Positions 1 to 8,213 of a stretch of DNA of 51,559 bases are shown one piece after another (position 1 is the stretch's first letter; the number at the start of each line of letters is the position of its first letter). The stretch is taken from the NCBI GenBank assembly GCA_902762905.1, contig CACWQE010000022.1:1-51559 (forward strand), written 5' to 3'. This DNA comes from an uncultured Lachnospiraceae bacterium (GTDB taxonomy: Bacteria > Bacillota > Clostridia > Lachnospirales > Lachnospiraceae). Below the pieces are notes generated by a model, which saw only the letters and a program-made list of their open reading frames with translations, was not told the origin of the DNA and made no database searches. Made by a program: the position numbers and the translations under genes.

Positions 1-139
1 TAGTGGACATAGTGTTACACTGCTTAGTGCTGCTACTGGAGCAATTAAGTGCGAACGGCCCCGGCTTGGAACCAATTTTTCTAGGCCGTTGCGTCCGTTG
101 GGCACATACGTCCGTCCTAACTTACGCTGTGCAAGAGGG
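1..139 (-). repeat. Copy A of the stop-adjacent structured element (partial, after hydG)
   Basis: Read on the minus strand, this begins 6 nt after the hydG stop codon with CCCTCTTGCACAGCGTAAGT, then TAGGACGGACG. That matches the first ~31 nt of the elements after ptsI, pyrG and dapA apart from a TC insertion and a few changes. Beyond that it is divergent. It shares short blocks such as TAATTGCTCC and GTAGCAGCACTAA and has its own local hairpin (AACGGCC at 54-60 with GGCCGTT at 84-90). The window edge cuts it, so the 3' strand of the proposed rod cannot be checked. No coding potential is evident. Confidence 0.65.
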
Positions 140-145
140 ATGGAT

Positions 146-1564
146 TTAAAAGCGGAAGTCCCGCTGCCCGGAATGAATATCATAAAGATGCTTTGTCACA
201 ATCTCTTTGACTTTCGGATTCGGAATATTCCCAAGTTCTTTCTCGATCAATTTCATACCAAGGTCGGCCGTGGCAGGAGATGCATAGTCCTCCAAATATT
301 CTTTGAGTGTCATCAGTGCATTGGGCAGACAACAGTTCTGAATCTGTCCGCTCTTGCATAAACTCATGAAACGGTCTCCGGTACGTCCTTCCCGGTAGCA
401 GGCTGTACAGAAGCTAGGAACATAGTCCATTTCCATAAGCCAGCGTACGACTTCGTCTAAGGTACGGTTATCGTTAACATCAAACTGAGAGGAATCTTCG
501 TCTTCTGGTTCCGGCTCGTAATATCCACCGACAGAAGTACGGGAACCACCACTGATCTGGGAAATGCCCAGATGTAATACTTTCTCACGGCAGGCCTTGC
601 TTTCACGTGTAGATACAATCATTCCGGTGTATGGAACGGCGATACGGATGCAGGCAACAATCTTTGCAAAGGTATCATCATCAATGCCGTTGCTGAAAGT
701 CGAAGGGTCAATGTCGTCGGCGCGACGGATACGTGGGACACTAATCGTATGAGGTCCGACGCCATGAACGGCTTCTAAGTGTTCTGCATGCATTAGGATT
801 CCGGCAAATTCATAGCGGTATAATTCCAGACCAAATAGTACACCGAGACCAACGTCATCAATACCACCTTCCATCGCACGATCCATGGCTTCTGTGTGGT
901 AATTGTAGTCATGCTTTGGACCGGTCGGGTGAAGTTTTTCATAGCTTTCCTTGTGGTAAGTCTCCTGAAAGAGAATATAGGTTCCGATTCCGGCATCCTT
1001 TAGTTTACGGTAGTTTTCTACTGTTGTTGCGGCGATGTTGACATTGACACGGCGGATATCTCCGTTCTTGTGATGAACAGAGTAAATAGTATCAATACAC
1101 TCTAATATATATTCAATCGGGTTATTAACCGGATCTTCTCCAGCCTCGATTGCAAGCCGCTTGTGTCCCATATCCTGAAGGGCGATCACTTCTTTGCGGA
1201 TCTCGTCCTGTGTCAGTTTTTTACGTGGAATATGTTTGTTGATAGCATGGTAAGGGCAGTATACACAGCCGTTCACACAATAATTTGACAGATACAACGG
1301 AGCAAATAACACGATACGATTACCGTAGAAGTCCTTCTTGATCTGTTCCGCCAAATGAAAGATCTGGGAGTTTAATTCTTCGTCTTCGCACATCAGAAGA
1401 ACACTGGCTTCCTGATGGGATAATCCTTTGCGTTTCTTAGCTTTTTCTAAGATTTCTGTTATCAAAGCCCGGTCATTTTTGTGGGCGTCGCTATATGCCA
1501 GAGTATCTAAGATCTCCTGATGATCAATAAACTCTTCAGCGTGTAATGAACTTGGGTTGTACAT
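146..1564 (-). CDS. hydG: [FeFe]-hydrogenase H-cluster maturase HydG (tyrosine lyase)
   Basis: Radical SAM enzyme that cleaves tyrosine to supply the CO and CN ligands of the [FeFe]-hydrogenase H-cluster. The product is about 472 aa, usual for HydG. The radical-SAM CX3CX2C motif (CVNGCVYC) has cysteines near residues 96, 100 and 103. A C-terminal cysteine region (CTACYREGRTGDRF, then CKSGQIQNCC) fits the second cluster domain that separates HydG from ThiH. I chose the ATG at 1564 because AGAGG precedes it; an in-frame ATG 33 nt upstream lacks a good site. It lies downstream of hydE on the same strand, and hydF is not in the window. The stop codon is followed after 6 nt by copy A of the structured element. 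Confidence 0.93.
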   Translation of the reverse strand: MYNPSSLHAEEFIDHQEILDTLAYSDAHKNDRALITEILEKAKKRKGLSHQEASVLLMCEDEELNSQIFHLAEQIKKDFYGNRIVLFAPLYLSNYCVNGCVYCPYHAINKHIPRKKLTQDEIRKEVIALQDMGHKRLAIEAGEDPVNNPIEYILECIDTIYSVHHKNGDIRRVNVNIAATTVENYRKLKDAGIGTYILFQETYHKESYEKLHPTGPKHDYNYHTEAMDRAMEGGIDDVGLGVLFGLELYRYEFAGILMHAEHLEAVHGVGPHTISVPRIRRADDIDPSTFSNGIDDDTFAKIVACIRIAVPYTGMIVSTRESKACREKVLHLGISQISGGSRTSVGGYYEPEPEDEDSSQFDVNDNRTLDEVVRWLMEMDYVPSFCTACYREGRTGDRFMSLCKSGQIQNCCLPNALMTLKEYLEDYASPATADLGMKLIEKELGNIPNPKVKEIVTKHLYDIHSGQRDFRF

Positions 1565-1654
1565 ATATTTACCTCTTTTCTTTGTGATTATATTCATATA
1601 AGTAATTCCGGTGGATCGTGGAGTGAGTTATGATGTCGTGCACAGCGGTTATTG

Positions 1655-2713
1655 TCAGCGTGGTGCTCCATGATGATCACCACGGTCGGTGACGATATGG
1701 AATCCGATACTTTCCATGCGTCGTCCCATACAGGCAATGCATTGTGCAGATTCATTACCGGTGCAGATTTTATTGTCATAGAGACTGTACTGCTTGCGTA
1801 CACCAACAGGTGACAGATTCGGCATCACGACATTGGCACCGGCTAAGATTCCCTGTTCCCGTCCGTCCGGTGCAATTGTGCCAAGAGCGGTCGTTGCCGG
1901 AAGCAGGACATGTGGATGGATCAGCCGGATGATGCTTAGTAATAACAGGGTATCTTCCAATGTGCCGGATGGCATATTGGCAAATGGCGTATCGGAATGT
2001 GGGATAAATGGTCCGATTCCCACCATATGTGGTTGGAACTTCTGGATGAACATAAGATCATCGGCAAGATTATCATTTGTCTGATATGGTGAGCCAACCA
2101 TGAATCCACAGCCGACCTGATAACCGATCTCTTTCAGATGCTGAAGACACTGCATGCGGTTAGCATATGACATGCTAGCCGGGTGTAATTGCTTATAATG
2201 ATCTTCCGTAGCTGTTTCATGACGTAGGAGATACCGGTCTGCTCCGGCGTCAAAAAGTGCCTGATAGCTGTTACGGCTTCGTTCACCAAGGGATAAGGTG
2301 ATCGCACAATCGGGATATTGTCTGCGGATATCGGCTACAATATCGATCATACTTTCGTCTGTGTAATAAGGATCTTCTCCACCTTGCAGGACGAAAGTAC
2401 GAAAGCCAAGCCGGTAACCATCTGCACAGCAGGACAAGATATCTTCTTTGGTAAGCCGGTATCGTTCTACCTGTGAATTACCGGCGCGGATGCCGCAATA
2501 CAGACAGTTGTTCTTGCAATAATTCGTAAATTCGATCAATCCACGGATGAAGATACGATTGTCAAAATGCTGTCTGCGGACTTGATCAGCTTTTGCTGCC
2601 AGTATTTGTCTGAACTGTATGGAATTGCCATCTAATAAAGCCACAAAGTCCCCATGGTCTAGGAACTTGTGGCTTGTTAATTTATCTAGGCTGGTTGTCA
2701 AAGTTGTGTTCAT
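1655..2713 (-). CDS. hydE: [FeFe]-hydrogenase H-cluster maturase HydE
   Basis: Radical SAM protein acting with HydF and HydG in building the diiron subcluster of [FeFe] hydrogenase. The motif FTNYCKNNCLYCGIRAGN carries the CX3CX2C cluster site near residue 70. The product is about 352 aa, typical for HydE. C-terminal cysteines (CTGNESAQCIACMGRR) fit the optional second cluster seen in some HydE proteins. I chose the ATG at 2713; a TTG at 2722 is possible. Either start lies inside the 3' end of plsC, so the two genes overlap by about 30-40 nt and are probably translationally coupled. BioB and PylB are related, but the HydG neighbour settles the assignment. Confidence 0.92.
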   Translation of the reverse strand: MNTTLTTSLDKLTSHKFLDHGDFVALLDGNSIQFRQILAAKADQVRRQHFDNRIFIRGLIEFTNYCKNNCLYCGIRAGNSQVERYRLTKEDILSCCADGYRLGFRTFVLQGGEDPYYTDESMIDIVADIRRQYPDCAITLSLGERSRNSYQALFDAGADRYLLRHETATEDHYKQLHPASMSYANRMQCLQHLKEIGYQVGCGFMVGSPYQTNDNLADDLMFIQKFQPHMVGIGPFIPHSDTPFANMPSGTLEDTLLLLSIIRLIHPHVLLPATTALGTIAPDGREQGILAGANVVMPNLSPVGVRKQYSLYDNKICTGNESAQCIACMGRRMESIGFHIVTDRGDHHGAPR

Positions 2714-3416
2714 TTTCTTCAATTACCTTTTCAATGAGGGATTTCACCATGTCTGCAATCTCGGTTGTCTTCATACCTTTGTATTCCTCATAAGGAATTG
2801 GTGTTAGAAAATGAAGCTGCACATCGACATGACGAATAGAGTTGGTATCAAATGGCAGGTAGCTGTCAATGATCGCGATTGGGACGATCGGGCAACGAGC
2901 CTTGGTTGCGGCTTTGAAACTGCCACTCTTGAATTCCCCTACATGGTTGCCGTTCTTAGAACGTGTACCTTCTGGAAAGATCAGAAAGTTACGACCGGAC
3001 TTTACCTGGTTCGCCATCTCATTGATAACCTGTAAGCCTTGTTTGATATCATTACGATCCATGAACAGACCGCCGAGCGTCTGTACCAGCTTACGCAGCA
3101 GGAAAATATCGTAAGTCTCTTTTTTTATCACAACACCAAATGGTGCCGGGTCGAGATAGACAAGTCCCATTACATCAAATAATCCTTGATGATTCGGGTA
3201 CATGATATACCCGGATTCCTTTGGAAGGTTCTCAAGACCGTATCCGTGTACATTGACATTACCGCATTTACAGCCACGCAGACCGATCAGACGGATGAGC
3301 TTGTATTTTTTCTCTTCGCTGACCTTCTTAGAGGTTGCGTAATACATTAATTTAACAAATAGATAGGGCAACAGCAATAAGTTGCGAAGCAGCATCATGG
3401 TAAGGCGTTTGGCCAT
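2682..3416 (-). CDS. plsC: 1-acyl-sn-glycerol-3-phosphate acyltransferase (PlsC family)
   Basis: Transfers a second acyl chain to lysophosphatidic acid in phospholipid synthesis at the membrane. Motif I (NHQGLFD, the NHX4D catalytic pair) and motif III (FPEGTRSKNG) are both visible. A hydrophobic N-terminal stretch (LLLLPYLFVKLMYY) fits membrane anchoring. The product is 244 aa, normal for the family. AGGAGG sits about 8 nt before the ATG. Its 3' end overlaps hydE, so it is probably in one transcript with hydE and hydG. That is a positional rather than functional link. Confidence 0.9.
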   Translation of the reverse strand: MAKRLTMMLLRNLLLLPYLFVKLMYYATSKKVSEEKKYKLIRLIGLRGCKCGNVNVHGYGLENLPKESGYIMYPNHQGLFDVMGLVYLDPAPFGVVIKKETYDIFLLRKLVQTLGGLFMDRNDIKQGLQVINEMANQVKSGRNFLIFPEGTRSKNGNHVGEFKSGSFKAATKARCPIVPIAIIDSYLPFDTNSIRHVDVQLHFLTPIPYEEYKGMKTTEIADMVKSLIEKVIEENEHNFDNQPR

Positions 3417-3435
3417 GAGAAAACCCTCCTGTTAT

Positions 3436-4695
3436 TTATAATTCTACATCCCAATATCCATCTAAAGTTGCAAAGTAATCTTCTGGTGTCTCGGCACGAC
3501 GAATCATTTTCGCACTGCCGTCTTCACGAAGTAAGATCTCGGAAGACTTTAATTTTCCGTTATAATTGTAACCCATTGCAAATCCGTGGGCACCGGTGTC
3601 GTGAATGACTAAAATGTCACCCATATCGATCTTAGGAAGCTTGCGGTCGATTGCAAATTTATCATTGTTCTCACAAAGAGAACCGGTTACGTCGTATACA
3701 TGATCGGCTGGCTCATTTTCTTTGCCCATGACGGTGATGTGATGGTATGCACCGTACATAGCAGGACGCATTAAGTTAACGGCACAAGCGTCCACGCCGA
3801 TATATTCCTTATGTGTATGTTTCTCGTGAATTGCTTTTGTTACCAAATGACCGTATGGAGCTAACATGAAACGACCAAGCTCGGTATAGATTGCAACATC
3901 GCCCATACCGGCAGGAACTAATACTTCTTCGTATGCCTTGCGTACACCCTCGCCAATGGCAAGAATATCATTTGGCTCTTTGTCTGGTGTATAAGGAATT
4001 CCAACACCGCCGGAAAGGTTGATAAAGGTGATGTGTACACCGGTCTCTTCTTTCAATTCGACCGCAGTCTGGAATAAGATCTTTGCAAGTGTTGGGTAAT
4101 AATCGTTGGTTACCGTGTTACTTGCTAAGAATGCATGCATACCAAATTCCTCGGCACCAAGTTCTTTCAAACGGGTAAATGCTTCGGTCATCTGAGGACG
4201 TGTCATACCGTACTTGGCATCGCCCGGATTATCCATAATGGTGTTGGCAATGGCAAACTTTCCGCCCGGGTTGAAACGGCAGGAGATTCTCTTTGGAATA
4301 TAGCCAATGCTGTCCTTTAAGAAATCGATATGTGTAATGTCATCTAAATTGATCGTGGCGCCTAACTTAGCAGCAAGTTTGAACTCTTCGGCTGGGGTAT
4401 CGTTAGAGGAGAACATGATATCTTTGCCCTCAAAACCACACCGGTCAGACATCAATAATTCTGTATAAGAAGAACAGTCGGTTCCACAGCCTTCCTCTTT
4501 CAGAATACGAAGGATGGTTGGGTTCGGAGTTGCCTTGACGGCAAAGAACTCTTTGTATCCTTTGTTCCAGGAAAATGCTTTCTGGAGTTTTCTTGCATTT
4601 TCACGGATTCCCTTTTCGTCATAGAGATGAAATGGGGTTGGAAACTGTGTGCAAATCTGGTCAATCTGTTCCTTGGTTACAAATGGTGTTTTCAT
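3436..4695 (-). CDS. lysA: Diaminopimelate decarboxylase
   Basis: Fold-type III PLP enzyme that decarboxylates meso-diaminopimelate to lysine, the last step of lysine synthesis. The PLP lysine lies in FFAVKATPNP (Lys54). A glycine-rich INLSGGVGIPY stretch and the C-terminal GAHGFAMGYNYNGK fit the family. The product is 419 aa, close to the usual length. AAAGGAT precedes the ATG, and a promoter reads toward it from 4770-4797. It shares the lysine pathway with dapA at the far end of the window but is not linked to it. A carboxynorspermidine decarboxylase-like activity is a less likely alternative. Confidence 0.88.
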   Translation of the reverse strand: MKTPFVTKEQIDQICTQFPTPFHLYDEKGIRENARKLQKAFSWNKGYKEFFAVKATPNPTILRILKEEGCGTDCSSYTELLMSDRCGFEGKDIMFSSNDTPAEEFKLAAKLGATINLDDITHIDFLKDSIGYIPKRISCRFNPGGKFAIANTIMDNPGDAKYGMTRPQMTEAFTRLKELGAEEFGMHAFLASNTVTNDYYPTLAKILFQTAVELKEETGVHITFINLSGGVGIPYTPDKEPNDILAIGEGVRKAYEEVLVPAGMGDVAIYTELGRFMLAPYGHLVTKAIHEKHTHKEYIGVDACAVNLMRPAMYGAYHHITVMGKENEPADHVYDVTGSLCENNDKFAIDRKLPKIDMGDILVIHDTGAHGFAMGYNYNGKLKSSEILLREDGSAKMIRRAETPEDYFATLDGYWDVEL

Positions 4696-4769
4696 AAGCT
4701 ATATCTATCCTTTCATTTGTTGTGTTTCCTGATTGTATGCTGTTAATGGTGAAAGCACACCTACACACT

Positions 4770-4797
4770 AGTTTAGTGTTTTTTGGTGGTTTGTCAA
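4770..4797 (-). promoter_or_regulatory. Sigma-A-type promoter for lysA
   Basis: On the minus strand TTGACA (4792-4797), a 16 nt spacer and TAAACT (4770-4775) form a plausible housekeeping promoter about 75 nt upstream of the lysA start. Confidence 0.6.
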
Positions 4798-4870
4798 GAA
4801 AAAGCAGGGAAATACGAAGAAAATTAATGAAATAAATTTTCTATAATATGAAAAAACACGGAAAATTCAC

Positions 4871-4898
4871 TTGAAGTATAGGAGTGGGTAAGTATAAT
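4871..4898 (+). promoter_or_regulatory. Promoter for the DUF624 gene
   Basis: TTGAAG (4871-4876), 16 nt, TATAAT (4893-4898). It sits about 120 nt before the start codon in the 320 nt divergent gap with lysA. I see no other clear feature in that gap. Confidence 0.55.
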
Positions 4899-5015
4899 AG
4901 AAGATATATGGATTCATTTTGACAGAAAATCGGGTTGATTTATTGTGAGAAAGGCTCATTGGAAAAGGAATCCGGTCATACATAGGAAAATAGAAGGAAC
5001 AGGAGTTAAGATAAG

Positions 5016-5981
5016 ATGTTAGATGGTGTATTTAATATGGATAATCCATTTTTTCGGTTTGTGAACCGAATTGCGGATATGATTGTGCTGAATGTGATAT
5101 TTTTGGTAAGCTGTGTGCCGATTTTTACGATTGGCCCGGCACTTACTGCACTATATTATGTGGCGATCAATACGTGGGGAAGAGAGGATGGCTACATTTT
5201 CAAGATGTACATTAAGAGTTTTAAGGAGAATTTCAAACAGTCTACGGTGATGTGGCTGATTCTTTTAGCGGTTGGTGTCGTTTTAAGTGTAGACGTGTGG
5301 TATTGGGTATCACAGTGGAAATTGACAGGAACAGGTATCTATAAGCCACTTACCGTTGTAAGTGTCGTTATGCTTATGGTGTATCTGATGATCTTTACCT
5401 TTGTATGGCCGCTGCTTGCAAAATTCAGCAACAGCAATCTTGGTACGATCAAGAATGCACTTGCCATGGTACTTACACATGTACCGGAGACGATATTGAT
5501 CTGGGCAATCTTTGCATTGGTTGCATTTGCCGTATATATTGTAAGTTTTGCAAGAATTGCGGTATTCTTTATTGGGATATCTTTGATCGCGTATCTTCAG
5601 GCATTGGTCTTCCGGCACATCTTCAAGCCATATCTTGGGGAAGAGGAACATAAGACACCAGAGGAAGAGGCAGGACTTGTCGGATATGACAATGCTTATG
5701 CAGATTCCAAGATTGAGGTTGCAAAGTTAGCAGAAGAGATGGCACGAAAAGAAGAGGCGAAACAGGAAGAACCAGTAGTAGCTGCACAGGAACAACCGGG
5801 AAAAGAGATGACAGAGCAAGTGGAAGACGACGTCCGGGAGAATGACGGAAATATAGCGGAGATGGCTGGTGCAGATGAGCCACAGGAGGAGTCTGCGGCG
5901 GAGAAAGAACCGGAGAAGCCAGCAGGCAGACGCTCCATTGCGGACATTATTGCAGCAACGTCGAATCCAGAAGAAGAATAG
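5016..5981 (+). CDS. DUF624 (YesL-like) membrane protein with acidic C-terminal tail
   Basis: The N-terminal ~210 residues are a DUF624/YesL-type membrane domain. It opens with MLDGVFNMDNPFFRFVNRIA and has about five hydrophobic segments. A tail of about 100 residues rich in Glu, Ala and Lys follows and looks disordered. YesL relatives often sit beside carbohydrate ABC transporters, but here the neighbours are lysA and a DUF421 gene, so no function follows from context. At 321 aa it is longer than a plain DUF624 protein of about 200 aa, and the excess is the tail. GGAG precedes the ATG at a somewhat long spacing. Confidence 0.75.
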   Translation: MLDGVFNMDNPFFRFVNRIADMIVLNVIFLVSCVPIFTIGPALTALYYVAINTWGREDGYIFKMYIKSFKENFKQSTVMWLILLAVGVVLSVDVWYWVSQWKLTGTGIYKPLTVVSVVMLMVYLMIFTFVWPLLAKFSNSNLGTIKNALAMVLTHVPETILIWAIFALVAFAVYIVSFARIAVFFIGISLIAYLQALVFRHIFKPYLGEEEHKTPEEEAGLVGYDNAYADSKIEVAKLAEEMARKEEAKQEEPVVAAQEQPGKEMTEQVEDDVRENDGNIAEMAGADEPQEESAAEKEPEKPAGRRSIADIIAATSNPEEE

Positions 5982-5987
5982 GGTACC

Positions 5988-6695
5988 TTATCCGAGGATG
6001 TCCTGATCCACGATTTGGTTGACTTTCGGGTAAGCATAGAAGTTATCCTGTTTGTCGCAGATCGCGAGAAAGACATCCTCGATTTTTTTGATATTGAGAC
6101 CGTCTAATTTCTGGTTCAGCCAATTCATGTCTCTGCCAATATGTTTGAGATTTTCGGGCATGACTTTCCCGTCAATAATGATATTAGCAAAGATTTCTTC
6201 CTGGGTAGGTTCGATACCAAGATCTTTCGGCGTAGCAGGACGGTCTTTGGTAACAGGGAGGATACTGATCTTTCCATTTGGCTCGAGCACGGCACTGTCA
6301 ATCTGTGACAGGTCAAAATATCCGTTGACACGGCATTCAACTAAGAATTCGTCGACGTTCATTTTGGCTTTGCGTAAGTTTTCGTTGTAGATCTGTCCGT
6401 CCTGATAGATTGTGATCGCCTTGCCGTTGATCAGCCGACGAAGCTTGATGGATTTTTGTGACAGTTTGGATAACAGGATTACAACAACGGTGTATACGAT
6501 CATGGCAACTAATGGTTTCATGAAGTTGCCCTCTAAGTCGATCGCCATTTCTGCTGCAATGGAACCGATCGTAATGCCGTTAATATAATCAAACATACTG
6601 AACTGGGATACCTGACGATATCCCATGAACTTGGTAAGGATCATAAGGGCGATAATAGAAAATAATGCCTGATAACATATAGTAAGATATTCCAT
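5988..6695 (-). CDS. DUF421 / YetF-like membrane protein
   Basis: 235 aa with three N-terminal hydrophobic segments, then a soluble domain of about 150 residues. The YetF-type core is visible in KLSQKSIKLRRLINGKAITI followed by GQIYNENLRKAKMNVDEFLV. Family members are integral membrane proteins of poorly known role, some linked to sporulation (B. subtilis YetF/YkjA/YrbG group). A clear GGAGG lies before the ATG. It converges on the DUF624 gene, whose stop is only 6 nt away, with no terminator between them. Confidence 0.8.
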   Translation of the reverse strand: MEYLTICYQALFSIIALMILTKFMGYRQVSQFSMFDYINGITIGSIAAEMAIDLEGNFMKPLVAMIVYTVVVILLSKLSQKSIKLRRLINGKAITIYQDGQIYNENLRKAKMNVDEFLVECRVNGYFDLSQIDSAVLEPNGKISILPVTKDRPATPKDLGIEPTQEEIFANIIIDGKVMPENLKHIGRDMNWLNQKLDGLNIKKIEDVFLAICDKQDNFYAYPKVNQIVDQDILG

Positions 6696-6909
6696 ATATA
6701 ACCTCCATAATAGGATTGATGTTCCGGCAAATGTTGGTATGGTGTAACCGTAGGATTTGATCTGTCGTGGAAGATCGGATTGCCGGATTCTATAGTAGGA
6801 TTATGGGCGAAATGAAGGACAATTATGCACGAATGAAAAAAGTTACGAAAGAGAATAGATTATGACAACAGAACAATATATATGCACAATTACATACAAG
6901 GAGATTCCG

Positions 6910-7512
6910 ATGAATCCATTTTTGGAACGGTATCATTTTGAGATGAAAGATCGACAGATGATTGAGACGACAGTGCGTTTTGCGTGCGAATTGATAAAAG
7001 TACATATGGTGATCGGTTACCGGGAAGAAGGAGTAACCTGTGCGATCACATTGGGAAAACAATATGATAAGTTATCGGATGCAGTGGGAGATCATTTGTT
7101 ATTGTCGTACTGCTTAGAATGTGTGGGAATGGAACTGTTGTCAAAAGCATATGAGAAAGTAAACCAGTATGTCCATGAGAAGAGAGGATGCTGGATTGGC
7201 AGTTATCGGTTCCCGGAAGGGGAGAAAGCGCAGGAGCAATTACAGAGCCTGCATACGTCGACGGTTGTCTGGAAGAAGGGAATGCTTCGTCCGGCAAAGA
7301 GTGTTATTTTGCTGGCGGATTATGTGACAGAACAATCGCAAAGTGGATGTGAACATTGTGTACATTGTGGCAATACCGATTGTGTATTTCGAAAAAAAGA
7401 GGAAAAAGAGAATAGTTTGCCGTGGAATGGTAATGCTAGTGCCATGGGAACACCGATGTATTCTTATGGAATTCGACGTATATTTGGAAATGATAGGAAA
7501 TTGCAGGAATAA
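6910..7512 (+). CDS. Protein resembling the B12-dependent methionine synthase activation domain
   Basis: 200 aa from the ATG at 6910, which has AAGGAG 6 nt upstream; an ATG 48 nt earlier has no site. The segment SYRFPEGEKAQEQLQSLHTS, then a proline-containing LRPAKSVILLADYV and a cysteine cluster (CEHCVHCGNTDCVFRKK), resembles the C-terminal part of MetH activation (AdoMet-binding) domain proteins of Clostridia. Those encode this domain as a separate gene. The N-terminal half fits the helical region of such proteins but is not diagnostic. If correct, it would help reductively reactivate cobalamin in a partner methionine synthase that is not in this window. The last ~30 residues look dispensable. 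Confidence 0.5.
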   Translation: MNPFLERYHFEMKDRQMIETTVRFACELIKVHMVIGYREEGVTCAITLGKQYDKLSDAVGDHLLLSYCLECVGMELLSKAYEKVNQYVHEKRGCWIGSYRFPEGEKAQEQLQSLHTSTVVWKKGMLRPAKSVILLADYVTEQSQSGCEHCVHCGNTDCVFRKKEEKENSLPWNGNASAMGTPMYSYGIRRIFGNDRKLQE

Positions 7513-7609
7513 CAATGTGAGAATGATACCATATGGTGTGCACAATGACAACATGGCATACCACATCGGGTAAATAACTAAAAAAATGACGGAAAAGTGA
7601 GAGAAATGA

Positions 7610-7638
7610 TTGACTTCATGTTGTGCATTTGTTATAAT
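7610..7638 (+). promoter_or_regulatory. Strong promoter for ptsH
   Basis: TTGACT (7610-7615), 17 nt, TATAAT (7633-7638), close to the sigma-A consensus. The ~110 nt 5' UTR holds a 10 bp inverted repeat, ATATATGAGA (7679-7688) with TCTCATATAT (7707-7716). No protein-binding site is obvious. Confidence 0.8.
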
Positions 7639-7752
7639 CATCTCATAATCAAACAAAAAAATATAGGAATCTTCACAAATATATGAGATGAGATATGGGT
7701 AATCGTTCTCATATATGGTGGACGAATTTCAAGAAAGAGAGGATGTTTATCA

Positions 7753-8010
7753 ATGAAAGAATTTACTTATGTAATCACAGACGAGATTGGAATTCATGCA
7801 AGACCAGCAGGAATGCTTGTAAAGGAAGCGAAAGCATTTACTTCTAAGATCACATTAGAGGCGAATGGTAAGAGTGCAGATGCTACTAAGCTTATGGCTG
7901 TTATGAGCTTAGGAGTTAAGAACGGAGCAGAGGTTGTCATCAAAGCAGAAGGTGAAGATGAAGACGCTGCAATCGCAAAGATGGAAGAGTTCATGAAAGA
8001 GAATTTGTAA
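7753..8010 (+). CDS. ptsH: HPr phosphocarrier protein (PTS), with Lys at position 46
   Basis: 85 aa HPr fold. It accepts phosphate from EI (ptsI, next gene) on His15 in GIHARPAG and passes it to PTS EIIA domains. The regulatory site is altered: in the region NGKSADATKLMAVMSLG, residue 46 is Lys (codon AAG), where B. subtilis HPr has Ser46 in KSIMG. It therefore should not be a substrate of HprK at the usual residue. The length matches B. subtilis HPr and needs no gaps for the numbering. The gene has its own strong promoter and is followed by a hairpin before ptsI. Confidence 0.95.
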   Translation: MKEFTYVITDEIGIHARPAGMLVKEAKAFTSKITLEANGKSADATKLMAVMSLGVKNGAEVVIKAEGEDEDAAIAKMEEFMKENL

Positions 8011-8031
8011 GAAGTACCTTTTGTGGAAAGG

Positions 8032-8070
8032 AAGGCTGTCACATTGCACAAGATGTACTGTGATAGCCTT
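8032..8070 (+). terminator. Hairpin between ptsH and ptsI (probable partial terminator)
   Basis: AAGGCTGTCACA pairs with TGTGATAGCCTT around a short loop, with one G-U pair, and is followed by TCTTGC. It probably trims ptsH readthrough, giving more HPr than EI. About 140 nt without a gene follow before ptsI. Confidence 0.6.
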
Positions 8071-8213
8071 TCTTGCTATCTATGGGTATAAGAATGTGGA
8101 TAAGAAGAATGTAGCGGGATTACTAGTTAAGGGTTACAAGGCACGTAGAGATTACATATGCTTTGGAATTAGGAAGGCTGCAGGGAAGGTTACATGTAGA
8201 ATGGAGGTTTAGA

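Noticed and set aside
89..361. 90-codon plus-strand frame at the window start
   Set aside because: It is antisense to hydG and copy A, with no ribosome site.
8021..8212. 63-codon reading frame between ptsH and ptsI
   Set aside because: It covers the intercistronic hairpin, lacks a ribosome site, and its translation matches nothing recognisable.
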